From: Altererythrobacter sp. KTW20L
Lineage (GTDB): Bacteria > Pseudomonadota > Alphaproteobacteria > Sphingomonadales > Sphingomonadaceae
Length of the DNA stretch: 64,000 bases
Assembly: GCF_023501975.1 (NCBI RefSeq)
Contig: NZ_JAMFLH010000008.1
Coordinates: 124,001-188,000 of the forward strand
Direction of reading: 5' to 3'
In this document: piece by piece, positions 47,769-56,285 of the stretch
How the letters are laid out: each line of letters opens with the position of its first letter
Position numbering within the stretch: position 1 is the stretch's first letter
Notes under the pieces: model-generated
Told to the model about the DNA's origin: nothing
What the model saw: only the letters and a program-made list of their open reading frames with translations
The model's database searches: none
Position numbers and translations under genes: made by a program

Positions 47769-48236
47769 TCAGTCCTCGTCAGGCACCCGCTTGGCGTAAT
47801 CATCGGTGCGGAACCAGCGGTTGAGCAGGGTCTCCAGCCGCACCAGTTCGGGCGTGCAGGCGGGAATGGCGGAGGCCGGTTCGCCTTCCTCCAGTGCGTC
47901 GGTCACGCGGTTGCGGTATTCGAACAGGTCTTCATCGCCTGCCTGCGGGACCAGCGCGGCGCGGGCGGCGAGCGTCCGGTCGATCCGGTCCTGCGCGGCA
48001 CCGGCGTCGATATGCCCGGCGCGCAGGGCGTTGATCGTTTCGCAGACATAGGAGCGGCAGGTGTGAGGGCGGCTTTTGTAGATGCCGCAGCCGTCGCCTG
48101 ACAGACGCGGACAGGGTTGGGCGAAGCTGCGTTCGCCGTCGTCATAGGTGGTGACATCAATCCCGCGGGCGCGCAGCTTGACCGCTTCCCACTGGGTGAC
48201 GATGACACGGCCGAACATGGTGTTGTCGCAGCACAT
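47769..48236 (-). CDS. YkgJ-type cysteine-cluster protein (N-terminus uncertain)
   Basis: The 155-residue protein has the zinc/iron-cluster domain of the YkgJ group: MCCDNTMF at the start, CPRLSGDGCGIYKSRPHTCRSYVC near residue 43 (four Cys), and a helical C-terminus. In frame upstream of the ATG lie C-R-S-C-G, which would complete the usual CxxCGxCC motif, but no ATG, GTG or TTG precedes them; a CTG at 48254 does. The true start is thus probably upstream. Its function is unknown; relatives are metal-binding. Confidence 0.75.
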   Translation of the reverse strand: MCCDNTMFGRVIVTQWEAVKLRARGIDVTTYDDGERSFAQPCPRLSGDGCGIYKSRPHTCRSYVCETINALRAGHIDAGAAQDRIDRTLAARAALVPQAGDEDLFEYRNRVTDALEEGEPASAIPACTPELVRLETLLNRWFRTDDYAKRVPDED

Positions 48237-48309
48237 GCCGCATGAACGGCACAGCGCGCTCTCTGCTGGATGAGGCTGAGGCCTGGAAGCGCCCGGGCTG
48301 GTCAGAAAA

Positions 48310-48384
48310 TGGCTCCCCGAGTAGGATTCGAACCTACGGCCAAGTGATTAACAGTCACCTACTCTACCGCTGAGCTATCGGGGA
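48310..48384 (-). tRNA. tRNA-Asn(GTT)
   Basis: A 75-base cloverleaf on the minus strand with encoded CCA. The acceptor TCCCCGA pairs with TCGGGGA, with discriminator G. The D arm is TAGCTCAGCGGTAGAG, the anticodon loop CTGTTAA contains GTT, and the T arm GTAGGTTCGAATCCTAC is canonical. It lies upstream of the Cys-cluster gene on the same strand. Confidence 0.97.
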
Positions 48385-48448
48385 GCAACCCGAAGGCAGG
48401 GCGAGCCTATATTGGCCGCGATTCCGATTTGCAACCCCGTGGTAGTGG

Positions 48449-49246
48449 TCAGACGACGAATTGTTCGGCCACGATCCGTTCGTCAAGCGCATGACCGGGG
48501 TCGAACAATAGCTGCATCTCCATGTCGCGGGCGATTTCGACGTGGACCTCGGCGATGTCGCGGTATTCCTTCTGATCTGCCACCACGGCCACCGGGCGCT
48601 TGGCGGGCTCGCGGATGCGGAAGCTTACCCTGCTGCGATCGGGCAGGATCGCCCCGCGCCAGCGACGCGGGCGGAACGGGCTGATCGGGGTGAGCGCCAG
48701 CATGGCCGAATCGAGCGGCAGGATCGGGCCGTGGGCGGACAGGTTGTAGGCGGTAGAGCCAACCGGCGTTGCCAGCAGCACGCCATCGCCCATCAGTTCG
48801 GGCACGCGCACCTTGCCGTTGACGCTGATCTCGATCTTGGCGGTCTGGCGGGTTTCGCGCAGCAGGCTGACTTCGTTGATGGCGCAGCTGGTGTGCCGCT
48901 CGCCATCCTGCGTCACCGCTTCCATCCGCAAGGGGCAGACGGTGAGCGGACGGGCCTTGGCGATGCGTTTGGCCAGCCCGTCGCACCCGCGGTGGCGGTT
49001 CATCAGGAAGCCCACCGTGCCAAGGTTGAGGCCATAGGCGGGCAATATGTGCCCATCGTCCAGCATGCCGTGCAAGGCGTCGAGCATGAACCCGTCGCCC
49101 CCCAGCACCACCATGGCGCTCGCCTGGTTCAGCGGCACCCATGGCATGCAGCCATGCAAGGCCTCGGCAGCCTCGCGCGCGCGGTCGGTCGGCGAGGCCA
49201 GCAGGGCCAGCCGGTCCATGTCAATGAAGGTGCTCGCATCGGTCAT
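48449..49246 (-). CDS. nadK: NAD kinase
   Basis: The 265-residue enzyme phosphorylates NAD to NADP. VLGGDGFML near residue 48 is the GGDG motif that binds ATP and metal, and LNLGTVGFLMN follows. INEVSLLR near 123 and LATPVGSTAYNLSAHGPI near 158 are conserved active-site blocks. The start ATG 49246 is the only good candidate. It is divergent from the EAL gene. NADP supply links it to gor and other reductases in the window. Confidence 0.94.
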   Translation of the reverse strand: MTDASTFIDMDRLALLASPTDRAREAAEALHGCMPWVPLNQASAMVVLGGDGFMLDALHGMLDDGHILPAYGLNLGTVGFLMNRHRGCDGLAKRIAKARPLTVCPLRMEAVTQDGERHTSCAINEVSLLRETRQTAKIEISVNGKVRVPELMGDGVLLATPVGSTAYNLSAHGPILPLDSAMLALTPISPFRPRRWRGAILPDRSRVSFRIREPAKRPVAVVADQKEYRDIAEVHVEIARDMEMQLLFDPGHALDERIVAEQFVV

Positions 49247-49336
49247 CAGGCGCGGACAGTAGTGCCGCCGTCCCGATTTGCAACGCGCCGCTTATCCGGG
49301 CGTGACGAATGGGCAGCGCTCGTCCATCTGCCGCCC

Positions 49337-50158
49337 ATGTCTTCCACCCGAACATCTGCCGAAACCGCCGCCGAACGCAGGCTGCGCCATGACCGGCGCG
49401 CCGCTGTCGAGCACCCGCTGGCGGCAGACCTCGCCGCCGCCATTGCTGCGGGGACGGTGGAGGTATTGTTCCAGCCGCAATATGGCTGCGAGACCGGCGG
49501 GATAACGGGAGCGGAGGCACTTGCGCGCTGGCATCATCCCGATCGCGGGACAGTGGCGGGCGACGAGCTGTTCCGTATCGCTGCCCGTTCCGGCCTGGTG
49601 CGCGTGCTGTCCGACCACGTGATGGACCGCGCGCTGACTGTGGCCTGCGACTGGCCCAAGGACCTGCGCCTGTCGCTCAACATTACCGCAGGCGACCTCG
49701 CCACGCCGGGCTTTCCCGATGTGGTCGCCGCAGCCCTGTGCCGCACCGGCTTTGCGCCCGAACGGCTGACGCTGGAGATTACCGAACAGGCGCTGGTGCT
49801 GGAACTGGACCGTTCGGCGGAGCGGCTGGGGCAACTGGTGGACCTGGGGATCAAGGTGGCGCTGGATGATTTCGGCGCGGGGTTCTGCAACTTCCGCTAC
49901 CTCAAGAAACTGCCGCTGCACTATCTCAAGCTAGACCGTTCGATGATCGAGGGCATTGCCGATGACCGGCGCGACCTCGAAGTGCTGCGCGGCATCGTGG
50001 CGCTGGCCTCTGCACTGGACCTGGCGGTCATTGCCGAGGGGGTGGAGACGAAGGCCCAGCGCGACGCCGTGGTGCGCGAAGGCTGCGCCAGTTGGCAGGG
50101 CTATCTGGGGGCGAGGGCGGTTCCGGCGGCAGACTTTGCCGCGCTGGTCGCAGCCTAA
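49337..50158 (+). CDS. Stand-alone EAL-domain c-di-GMP phosphodiesterase
   Basis: The 273-residue protein is almost only an EAL domain after ~25 basic residues. The signature GAEALARW near residue 60, NITAGDL near 116, LEITEQ near 148, DDFGAGF near 177, LKLDRSMI and IAEGVE, and a final Gln in WQGYLGA supply the metal and catalytic residues, so it is likely active. No GGDEF, sensor or membrane segment is attached. I chose ATG 49337 because the longer upstream frame runs over nadK. Its stop overlaps the mfd stop on the other strand. Confidence 0.87.
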   Translation: MSSTRTSAETAAERRLRHDRRAAVEHPLAADLAAAIAAGTVEVLFQPQYGCETGGITGAEALARWHHPDRGTVAGDELFRIAARSGLVRVLSDHVMDRALTVACDWPKDLRLSLNITAGDLATPGFPDVVAAALCRTGFAPERLTLEITEQALVLELDRSAERLGQLVDLGIKVALDDFGAGFCNFRYLKKLPLHYLKLDRSMIEGIADDRRDLEVLRGIVALASALDLAVIAEGVETKAQRDAVVREGCASWQGYLGARAVPAADFAALVAA

Positions 50159-53100
50159 CCCGCCTTAGCCGCCTTCTTCACGATTCCGCTCAACCCCTTG
50201 GTCAGCTGCAACAGCCCGTTCAAACGGGATTGCGGATCGCCCCAGGCACGTTCGATCACCAGCTTCATGTCGGGCCGCAGGCGGGCCGTGCCCTTGGCCT
50301 TGGCATTGAGCCGCTCGACATAGGCGATGAGGCCCATGGGATCGGGGAAATCGTCGTTGTGGAATGTCACCAGCGTACCGCGGGCGCCGACATCGATCTT
50401 GGCAATGCAGGCTTCGATGGCCTGGTGCTTGATCTCGATCAGGCGGACCAGGTTCTTCGTCGCTTCGGGCAGGGCGCCGAAACGGTCGATCATCTCTGCC
50501 GCCATGCCTTCGATCTCGGCCTTGTCGCGTGCGTCGTTGAGGCGGCGGTACAGCGCCATGCGCACGGCGAGGTCGGGTACATAGTCGTCCGGGATCATGA
50601 TCGGGGCATCGACGGTGATCTGCGGGCTGAAGGCCTCGCGCGCCCGTTCCAGCCCCATGGCACCGGCCTTGGCCGCCAGGATCGCGTCTTCCAGCATCGA
50701 CTGGTAGAGTTCAAAGCCCACTTCGCGGATGTGGCCCGATTGCTCGTCACCCAGGAGGTTGCCCGCGCCGCGAATGTCGAGGTCGTGGCTGGCAAGCTGG
50801 AAGCCCGCCCCCAGCGAATCGAGGTCGCCCAGCACCTTCAGCCGCTTCTGCGCCACTTCGCTCAAGCTGGTGTCGGCAGGCGTGGTGAGATAGGCATAGG
50901 CGCGGATCTTCGACCGGCCCACGCGGCCACGCAGCTGGTATAGCTGGGCCAGGCCGAAGCGGTCGGCGCGGTGGATGATAATGGTATTGGCGGACGGGAT
51001 ATCGAGGCCGCTCTCGACAATGGTCGTGCTCAACAGCACTTCGTATTTCTTCTCGTAGAAGGCGCTCATCCGCTCTTCCACTTCGCTGGGGCTCATCTGC
51101 CCGTGGGCGGCGACGAAGCGGATTTCGGGCACGTTCTCGTGCAGCCAGTCGCTCACCTGCTCCATGTCGGAAATGCGCGGCACCACGATGAAGCTCTGCC
51201 CGCCGCGGTGATGTTCGCGCAGCAGGGCTTCGCGCATCACCATGTCATCCCATTCCATCACATAGGTCCGCACCGCCAGGCGATCGACCGGCGGGGTCTG
51301 GATGGTGCTGAGCTCACGCAATCCGCTCATCGCCATCTGCAGCGTGCGGGGGATCGGCGTGGCGGTAAGGGTGAGGACGTGGACATCGGTGCGCAGCTGC
51401 TTCAGCCGCTCCTTGTGGTTCACCCCGAACCGCTGCTCCTCGTCCACGATGACGAGGCCCAGGTCCTTGAACTTGGTATTCTTCGACAGGATCGCGTGGG
51501 TGCCGATCACCACGTCCACCTGGCCCGCCTCCAGCCCTTCTCGCGTGGCCTTCATCTCGGCGGCGGGGACGAGGCGGGAGAGGCGGCCGATCTGTAGCGG
51601 GAAGCCGCTAAACCGCTCGACAAAGCCGTTGTAGTGCTGGCGGGCTAGCAGCGTGGTGGGGGCAACGACCGCCACCTGCTGCCCGGCCATGGCCGCCACG
51701 AATGCGGCGCGCAGGGCCACTTCGGTCTTGCCGAAGCCGACATCGCCGCAGACCAGCCGGTCCATCGGCTTGCCCTCGGCCAGGTCCATCAGCACGTCCG
51801 AAATGGCGGCTTCCTGGTCCTCGGTTTCGGCCCAGGGGAAGCGGTCGACGAACTGGTTGTAACCGTTTTCGTCCGGCTCCAGCACGGGGGCCTGCTTCAG
51901 CGCGCGTTCGGCGGCCACCAGCATCAGTTCGCCGGCAATCTCGCGGATGCGCTCCTTCAGGCGCGCGCGGCGGCGCTGCCAAGCCTCGCCGCCCAGCCGG
52001 TCGAGCGCGGCGCCTTCCTCACTGCTGCCATAGCGCGAGAGGACGTCGATATTCTCCACCGGGATGTAGAGTTTGTCGCCGCCGGCATATTCCAGCATCA
52101 CGCAATCATGCAGGCTCTTGCCCGCCGCGATGGGTTCGAGACCGAGGTACTTGCCGATGCCGTGATCCATGTGGACCACCAGGTCGCCACTGCGCAGGGC
52201 CTGCAATTCGGCCAGGAAGGCGTCGGCATCCTTCTGCTTCTTGCGGCGGCGGACGAGGCGATCGCCCAGCAAGTCCTGTTCGGTGACCAGTTCCAGCTCG
52301 TCATTGGCAAAGCCGGTGTCGAGCGGCAGCACCATGGCCACCGCTTTCCCCTTGGCAGACTTGCCCAGCGCATCCTGCCAGTTGTCAGCCAGCAGCACAT
52401 CGGTGCCCGCCTCGGCCATGATCGAGGCGATGCGGCTGCGTGAGCCCTCGGAGTAGGCCGCCAGCAGCGGCCGCTTGCCCACCCGGGCCAGCGCGGCAAA
52501 GTGCTTGGCTGCCGCCTCGTAGGCGTTCTTCCCGGCGGATCGTTCGGGCGCGAAATCGCGGGCCGAGCGGAACCCGAAGTCGATTACCTTGTCGCTTTCC
52601 GGCTCGGCAAAGATGCTGGAGCGGTGGATCGGCAGGGCAGCCGTGGCCGCCGCCAGTTCCTCGCGCCGCAGGTAGAGCGCCGCCGGATCGAGCGGGCGGT
52701 AGGAGCCCTTGGCCTGGCCGGCGATCTCGCGCCGCTGGCGGTGGTAATCGGCGATGTCGGTCAGGCGTTCTTCCGATGCTTGCATGGCTGTGCCTTCGAT
52801 CACCACCTGGTCCTGCGGGGTGAGGTAGTCAAAAATGGTCGCCAGCTTGTCCTCGAACAGCGGCAACCAGTGCTCCATGCCCGCCAGCCGCCGCCCGTCG
52901 CTCACCGCTTCGTACAGCGGATCCTGCGTGGCCGTGGCACCGAAGGTCTCGCGGTAATGGCTGCGGAAGCGCTTGATCGTTGCTTCATCGAGCAGGGCCT
53001 CGCTGGCGGGCAGCAGCAGGTGGCCTTCGACCGTGCCGGTGGTGCGCTGGGTGGCGGGATCGAACAGGCGCAGGCTTTCCAGCTCGTCGCCGAAGAAATC

Positions 53101-53661
53101 GAGCCGCAGCCCGCCATCGAGGCCCGAAGGGTAGATATCGAAGATCGACCCGCGTACGGCGAACTCGCCTGCATCGACCACGGTATCGCTACGGGTATAG
53201 CCCTGCCGCTGGAGCAGCCCGGCCAGGCTCTCGTGCCCGATCACCACGCCGGGCTTCAGTTCGCGCACGCTTTCGCGGATACGGAACGGGGTGAGCACGC
53301 GCTGGAGCACGGCGTTGATCGTGGTGATGACCAGTTGCGGCCCGCGCTGCGGCGCCTGCAAGCGGTATAGGGCCGACAGCCGCCGGGCCGAGACCGACAG
53401 GGCGGGGCTGGCGCGGTCGAACGGCAGGCAGTCCCACGCGGGGAAGTCGATGACTTCGAGTTCGGGCGCAAAGAACTGCGCGGCATCGGCCACGGCGCGC
53501 ATGGCCGCATCGTCAGGTGCGATGAACACGGCCCGCCCGCTCTTCGCCGCGGCCTGTGCCGCCCGCGCCAGGTCGGCCAGCACCAGCGGCTGCGCGCCGC
53601 GCGCGACCGAGGCCAGCGTCAGCGGCTGTTTGGCAGACAGGATGCGGGCGAAATCGGGCAT
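50155..53661 (-). CDS. mfd: Transcription-repair coupling factor Mfd
   Basis: The 1168-residue SF2 translocase removes stalled RNA polymerase and recruits UvrA. The UvrB-homology part opens the protein. The RNA-polymerase-binding domain lies near residue 510. Walker A is GDVGFGKTEVALRAAF near 640 and the DEEQ box is DEEQRFGVNHKE near 745. RGRVGRSKIRAYAY near 900 is motif VI. ATG 53661 begins MPDFARIL; an upstream in-frame ATG (53757) would add repeat-derived sequence. Its stop overlaps the EAL stop. Confidence 0.96.
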   Translation of the reverse strand: MPDFARILSAKQPLTLASVARGAQPLVLADLARAAQAAAKSGRAVFIAPDDAAMRAVADAAQFFAPELEVIDFPAWDCLPFDRASPALSVSARRLSALYRLQAPQRGPQLVITTINAVLQRVLTPFRIRESVRELKPGVVIGHESLAGLLQRQGYTRSDTVVDAGEFAVRGSIFDIYPSGLDGGLRLDFFGDELESLRLFDPATQRTTGTVEGHLLLPASEALLDEATIKRFRSHYRETFGATATQDPLYEAVSDGRRLAGMEHWLPLFEDKLATIFDYLTPQDQVVIEGTAMQASEERLTDIADYHRQRREIAGQAKGSYRPLDPAALYLRREELAAATAALPIHRSSIFAEPESDKVIDFGFRSARDFAPERSAGKNAYEAAAKHFAALARVGKRPLLAAYSEGSRSRIASIMAEAGTDVLLADNWQDALGKSAKGKAVAMVLPLDTGFANDELELVTEQDLLGDRLVRRRKKQKDADAFLAELQALRSGDLVVHMDHGIGKYLGLEPIAAGKSLHDCVMLEYAGGDKLYIPVENIDVLSRYGSSEEGAALDRLGGEAWQRRRARLKERIREIAGELMLVAAERALKQAPVLEPDENGYNQFVDRFPWAETEDQEAAISDVLMDLAEGKPMDRLVCGDVGFGKTEVALRAAFVAAMAGQQVAVVAPTTLLARQHYNGFVERFSGFPLQIGRLSRLVPAAEMKATREGLEAGQVDVVIGTHAILSKNTKFKDLGLVIVDEEQRFGVNHKERLKQLRTDVHVLTLTATPIPRTLQMAMSGLRELSTIQTPPVDRLAVRTYVMEWDDMVMREALLREHHRGGQSFIVVPRISDMEQVSDWLHENVPEIRFVAAHGQMSPSEVEERMSAFYEKKYEVLLSTTIVESGLDIPSANTIIIHRADRFGLAQLYQLRGRVGRSKIRAYAYLTTPADTSLSEVAQKRLKVLGDLDSLGAGFQLASHDLDIRGAGNLLGDEQSGHIREVGFELYQSMLEDAILAAKAGAMGLERAREAFSPQITVDAPIMIPDDYVPDLAVRMALYRRLNDARDKAEIEGMAAEMIDRFGALPEATKNLVRLIEIKHQAIEACIAKIDVGARGTLVTFHNDDFPDPMGLIAYVERLNAKAKGTARLRPDMKLVIERAWGDPQSRLNGLLQLTKGLSGIVKKAAKAG

Positions 53662-53690
53662 GGGGAAGCTGTTCCGTGCAAAGGCAAATA

Positions 53691-53714
53691 CCCCCTGCCC
53701 GGACGGGGAGGGGG
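53691..53714. repeat. Short GC-rich palindrome upstream of mfd
   Basis: CCCCCTGCCCG (53691-53701) and CGGGGAGGGGG (53704-53714) pair with one mismatch around two bases. It resembles the stems of the 10212-10320 cluster, so it may be a single REP unit. It lies in the mfd leader. Confidence 0.5.
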
Positions 53715-53779
53715 TGTCGCTGCTGTTCGTCTGCGGGCCGATAGCGCAGGCCACCAACCAGCGCTACCCCGCCCGAAGG

Positions 53780-54070
53780 TCAGATCCTTACGTAGTCGAT
53801 CCGCTGCAGCGCTTCGAGCATCGGGCCGTGGAACCGCTCGGGCGCGGGCGCGGTTCCCAGGGCCCAGGCCATGACATCGACATCGTCCTCGTCGATCAGC
53901 GCTTCGAACCAGAGCATCGCCGCTTCGTCCCACCCGGCGTGGTGGGCATCGAAGTAGCCGCCGATCATGTAGTCGGCCTCGCGCGTGCCGCGGTGCCAGG
54001 CGCGGAATTTCATGCGGGCCATTCGCCTTTCGAAATCTGGCCGGGTGGAGTGATCGGGGGAAAGGTTCAT
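53780..54070 (-). CDS. sdhE: Succinate dehydrogenase assembly factor SdhE
   Basis: The 96-residue protein attaches FAD to succinate dehydrogenase subunit A. The family motif R-G-x-x-E is seen as WHRGTREADYMIGGYF near residue 26. WFEALIDEDDVDVMAWALG near 54 is the second conserved block. The length matches the SdhE/Sdh5 family. It is divergent from recG across 45 bases, and the recG-sdhE-mfd neighbourhood is common in alphaproteobacteria. Confidence 0.92.
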   Translation of the reverse strand: MNLSPDHSTRPDFERRMARMKFRAWHRGTREADYMIGGYFDAHHAGWDEAAMLWFEALIDEDDVDVMAWALGTAPAPERFHGPMLEALQRIDYVRI

Positions 54071-54115
54071 GCCTGCCTTCTACCGTCTCGCCAAACGATC
54101 CGCTAGGGTCTGCTC

Positions 54116-56176
54116 ATGCGCCCCGATATCCTCAACCCGCTGTTCGCCGAAACCGACAGCCTCGATGGCGTGGGGCCCAAGCTGAAGAAGCCGCTGGAGA
54201 AGCTGCGGCTCACCCGGTTGCGCGATGTGGCCTATCACCTGCCCGAGCGCTTCGTCATGCGCCGCAGCGTCACCGACCTCGATGAAGCGAGCGAGGGCGA
54301 GCAGATCGTCATTGCGCTCACGCCCATCGAACATCGCAGCAGCGGCACGGGGCGCGGGCCCTATCGTGTGCTGGCGCAGGATGCCAAGGGCAACATCTGC
54401 GCGCTCACGTGGTTCGGCAAGGCGAGCTATACCGCCAAGAAGCAGCTGCCGGTGGGCGAGAAGCGCTGGGTGGCGGGGCGGCTGGATCGCTATGGCGACA
54501 TGCTGCAGATGGTCCATCCGGACCATATTTCGCCCGACAGTGCCGGGCTGGCAGGCAACCTGATGGAGCCGGTTTTCCGTCTGGCAGAAGGCCTCACCCA
54601 GCCGCGCATGGCGGGCATGGTGGCCCAGGCGCTGGAACGCGCGCCCGACCTCGCCGAATGGATCGAGCCGGGACTGTTGGGCAAGATGAAGTTGCCGTCA
54701 TGGCGCGATGCCCTGATGCTGGCCCACCGCAGCGACCATCCGCAGGCGCGTGATCGCCTCGCCTATGACGAGTTGTTCGCCAATGCGCTCGCGCTGATGC
54801 TGGTGCGGCAGGCCAACCGCAAGCGGCGGGGGCAGGCGCTGAAGGGGGATGGTTCGCGGCGCGACCTGCTGCAATTGCCGTTCCCGCTGACCGGCGCGCA
54901 GAAGCGGTCGCTGGCCGAAATCGAAGGCGACATGGCGCAAGACACGCCCATGCTGCGCCTGCTGCAGGGCGATGTGGGGGCGGGCAAGACCGTGGTGGCG
55001 CTGGAAGCCATGCTGATGGCAGTAGAGGCAGGCGCGCAAGCGGCCTTGCTGGCGCCGACCGAAATCCTCGCCCGCCAGCACTATGATACCCTGCGCAAGC
55101 TGGCCGCGCCGACCGGCGTCGAAATCGCCATCCTGACCGGGCGCGACAAGGGCAGGGCGCGCGAATCCGTGCTGATGGGACTGGTCGATGGCTCGATCGA
55201 CATTGTCGTGGGCACCCATTCGATCTTCCAGGACACGGTGAGCTACCGCAACCTCGGGCTGGTGGTGATCGACGAGCAGCACCGTTTCGGGGTGAGCCAG
55301 CGCCTGCTGCTGACGCAGAAGGGCCGTGTCACTCCGCATACCCTCGCCATGACCGCCACCCCGATCCCGCGCACGCTGGTATTGGCGCAATATGGCGAGA
55401 TGGACGTGAGCAGGCTGGACGAGATGCCGCCGGGCCGCCAGCCGATCGACACCCGCGTGGTCTCCGCCACCCGCATGGAGGATGTGGTGGCAGGGGTTGA
55501 GCGGCACCTGTCATCGGGCCAGCAGGCTTACTGGGTCTGCCCCATGGTGCGCGACAACGAGGTGGACGATACTGCTGCTGCCGAGGCGCGCTATGCGGCG
55601 CTGAAGCACCGCTTCGGCGATGCGGTGGAACTTCTTCACGGGCAATTGCCGCCGGAACGCAAGGACGCCGCCATGGCGCGCTTTGCCGCGGGCGAGGCAC
55701 GGCTGCTGGTGGCGACGACAGTGATCGAGGTGGGCGTGGACGTGCCCACATCGACCCTGATGGTGATCGAGCAGGCCGAACGCTTCGGCCTTGCCCAGTT
55801 GCACCAGTTGCGCGGCCGCGTGGGTCGCGGCAGCGGCAAGAGCACCTGCCTGTTGCTGCGCGGCGACGAACTCAGCGAAACGGGCCGGGCACGCCTCGCC
55901 TTGATGCGCGAGACGCAGGATGGCTTCCGCCTGGCCGAGGAGGATCTGGCCCTGCGTGGCGGCGGCGAACTGCTCGGCACCCGGCAATCGGGCGACGAAG
56001 CGTTCAACATTGCCACGCTGGAGCAGGTCACGCGCCTGCTGGAGACCGCGAACGACGATGCCAGACTGCTGGTCGAGCGTGACGGCGGCCTGGAGAGCCC
56101 GCGCGGGCAGGCGGCGCGGACGCTGCTCTATCTGCTCGAACGCGACTGGGGCGTAACATTGCTGCGCGGCGGTTGA
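54116..56176 (+). CDS. recG: ATP-dependent DNA helicase RecG
   Basis: The 686-residue helicase reverses stalled forks and processes Holliday junctions. An N-terminal wedge/OB domain covers about residues 1-180. Walker A is GDVGAGKTVVALEAM near 285. The DEQH box in VVIDEQHRFGVSQR is near 386. ATTVIEVGVDVPTSTLMV near 530 and LRGRVGRGSGKSTCLL near 560 are motifs V and VI. It starts at ATG 54116, and its N-terminus PLFAETDSLDGVGPK is typical. Confidence 0.95.
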   Translation: MRPDILNPLFAETDSLDGVGPKLKKPLEKLRLTRLRDVAYHLPERFVMRRSVTDLDEASEGEQIVIALTPIEHRSSGTGRGPYRVLAQDAKGNICALTWFGKASYTAKKQLPVGEKRWVAGRLDRYGDMLQMVHPDHISPDSAGLAGNLMEPVFRLAEGLTQPRMAGMVAQALERAPDLAEWIEPGLLGKMKLPSWRDALMLAHRSDHPQARDRLAYDELFANALALMLVRQANRKRRGQALKGDGSRRDLLQLPFPLTGAQKRSLAEIEGDMAQDTPMLRLLQGDVGAGKTVVALEAMLMAVEAGAQAALLAPTEILARQHYDTLRKLAAPTGVEIAILTGRDKGRARESVLMGLVDGSIDIVVGTHSIFQDTVSYRNLGLVVIDEQHRFGVSQRLLLTQKGRVTPHTLAMTATPIPRTLVLAQYGEMDVSRLDEMPPGRQPIDTRVVSATRMEDVVAGVERHLSSGQQAYWVCPMVRDNEVDDTAAAEARYAALKHRFGDAVELLHGQLPPERKDAAMARFAAGEARLLVATTVIEVGVDVPTSTLMVIEQAERFGLAQLHQLRGRVGRGSGKSTCLLLRGDELSETGRARLALMRETQDGFRLAEEDLALRGGGELLGTRQSGDEAFNIATLEQVTRLLETANDDARLLVERDGGLESPRGQAARTLLYLLERDWGVTLLRGG

Positions 56177-56285
56177 GGACAACAGCAACGAGGCAATTGC
56201 CGGGCCACGCATTTGCGTTACAAACCTGTGGTGTTCAGACCGATGCGCGGGGGAGGCCCGCAGCCATCCGACGGGGATCGTCCAA

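Noticed and set aside
48542-49336. Upstream extension of the EAL gene
   Set aside because: It overlaps nadK on the other strand and has no domain sequence; ATG 49337 gives the EAL domain directly.
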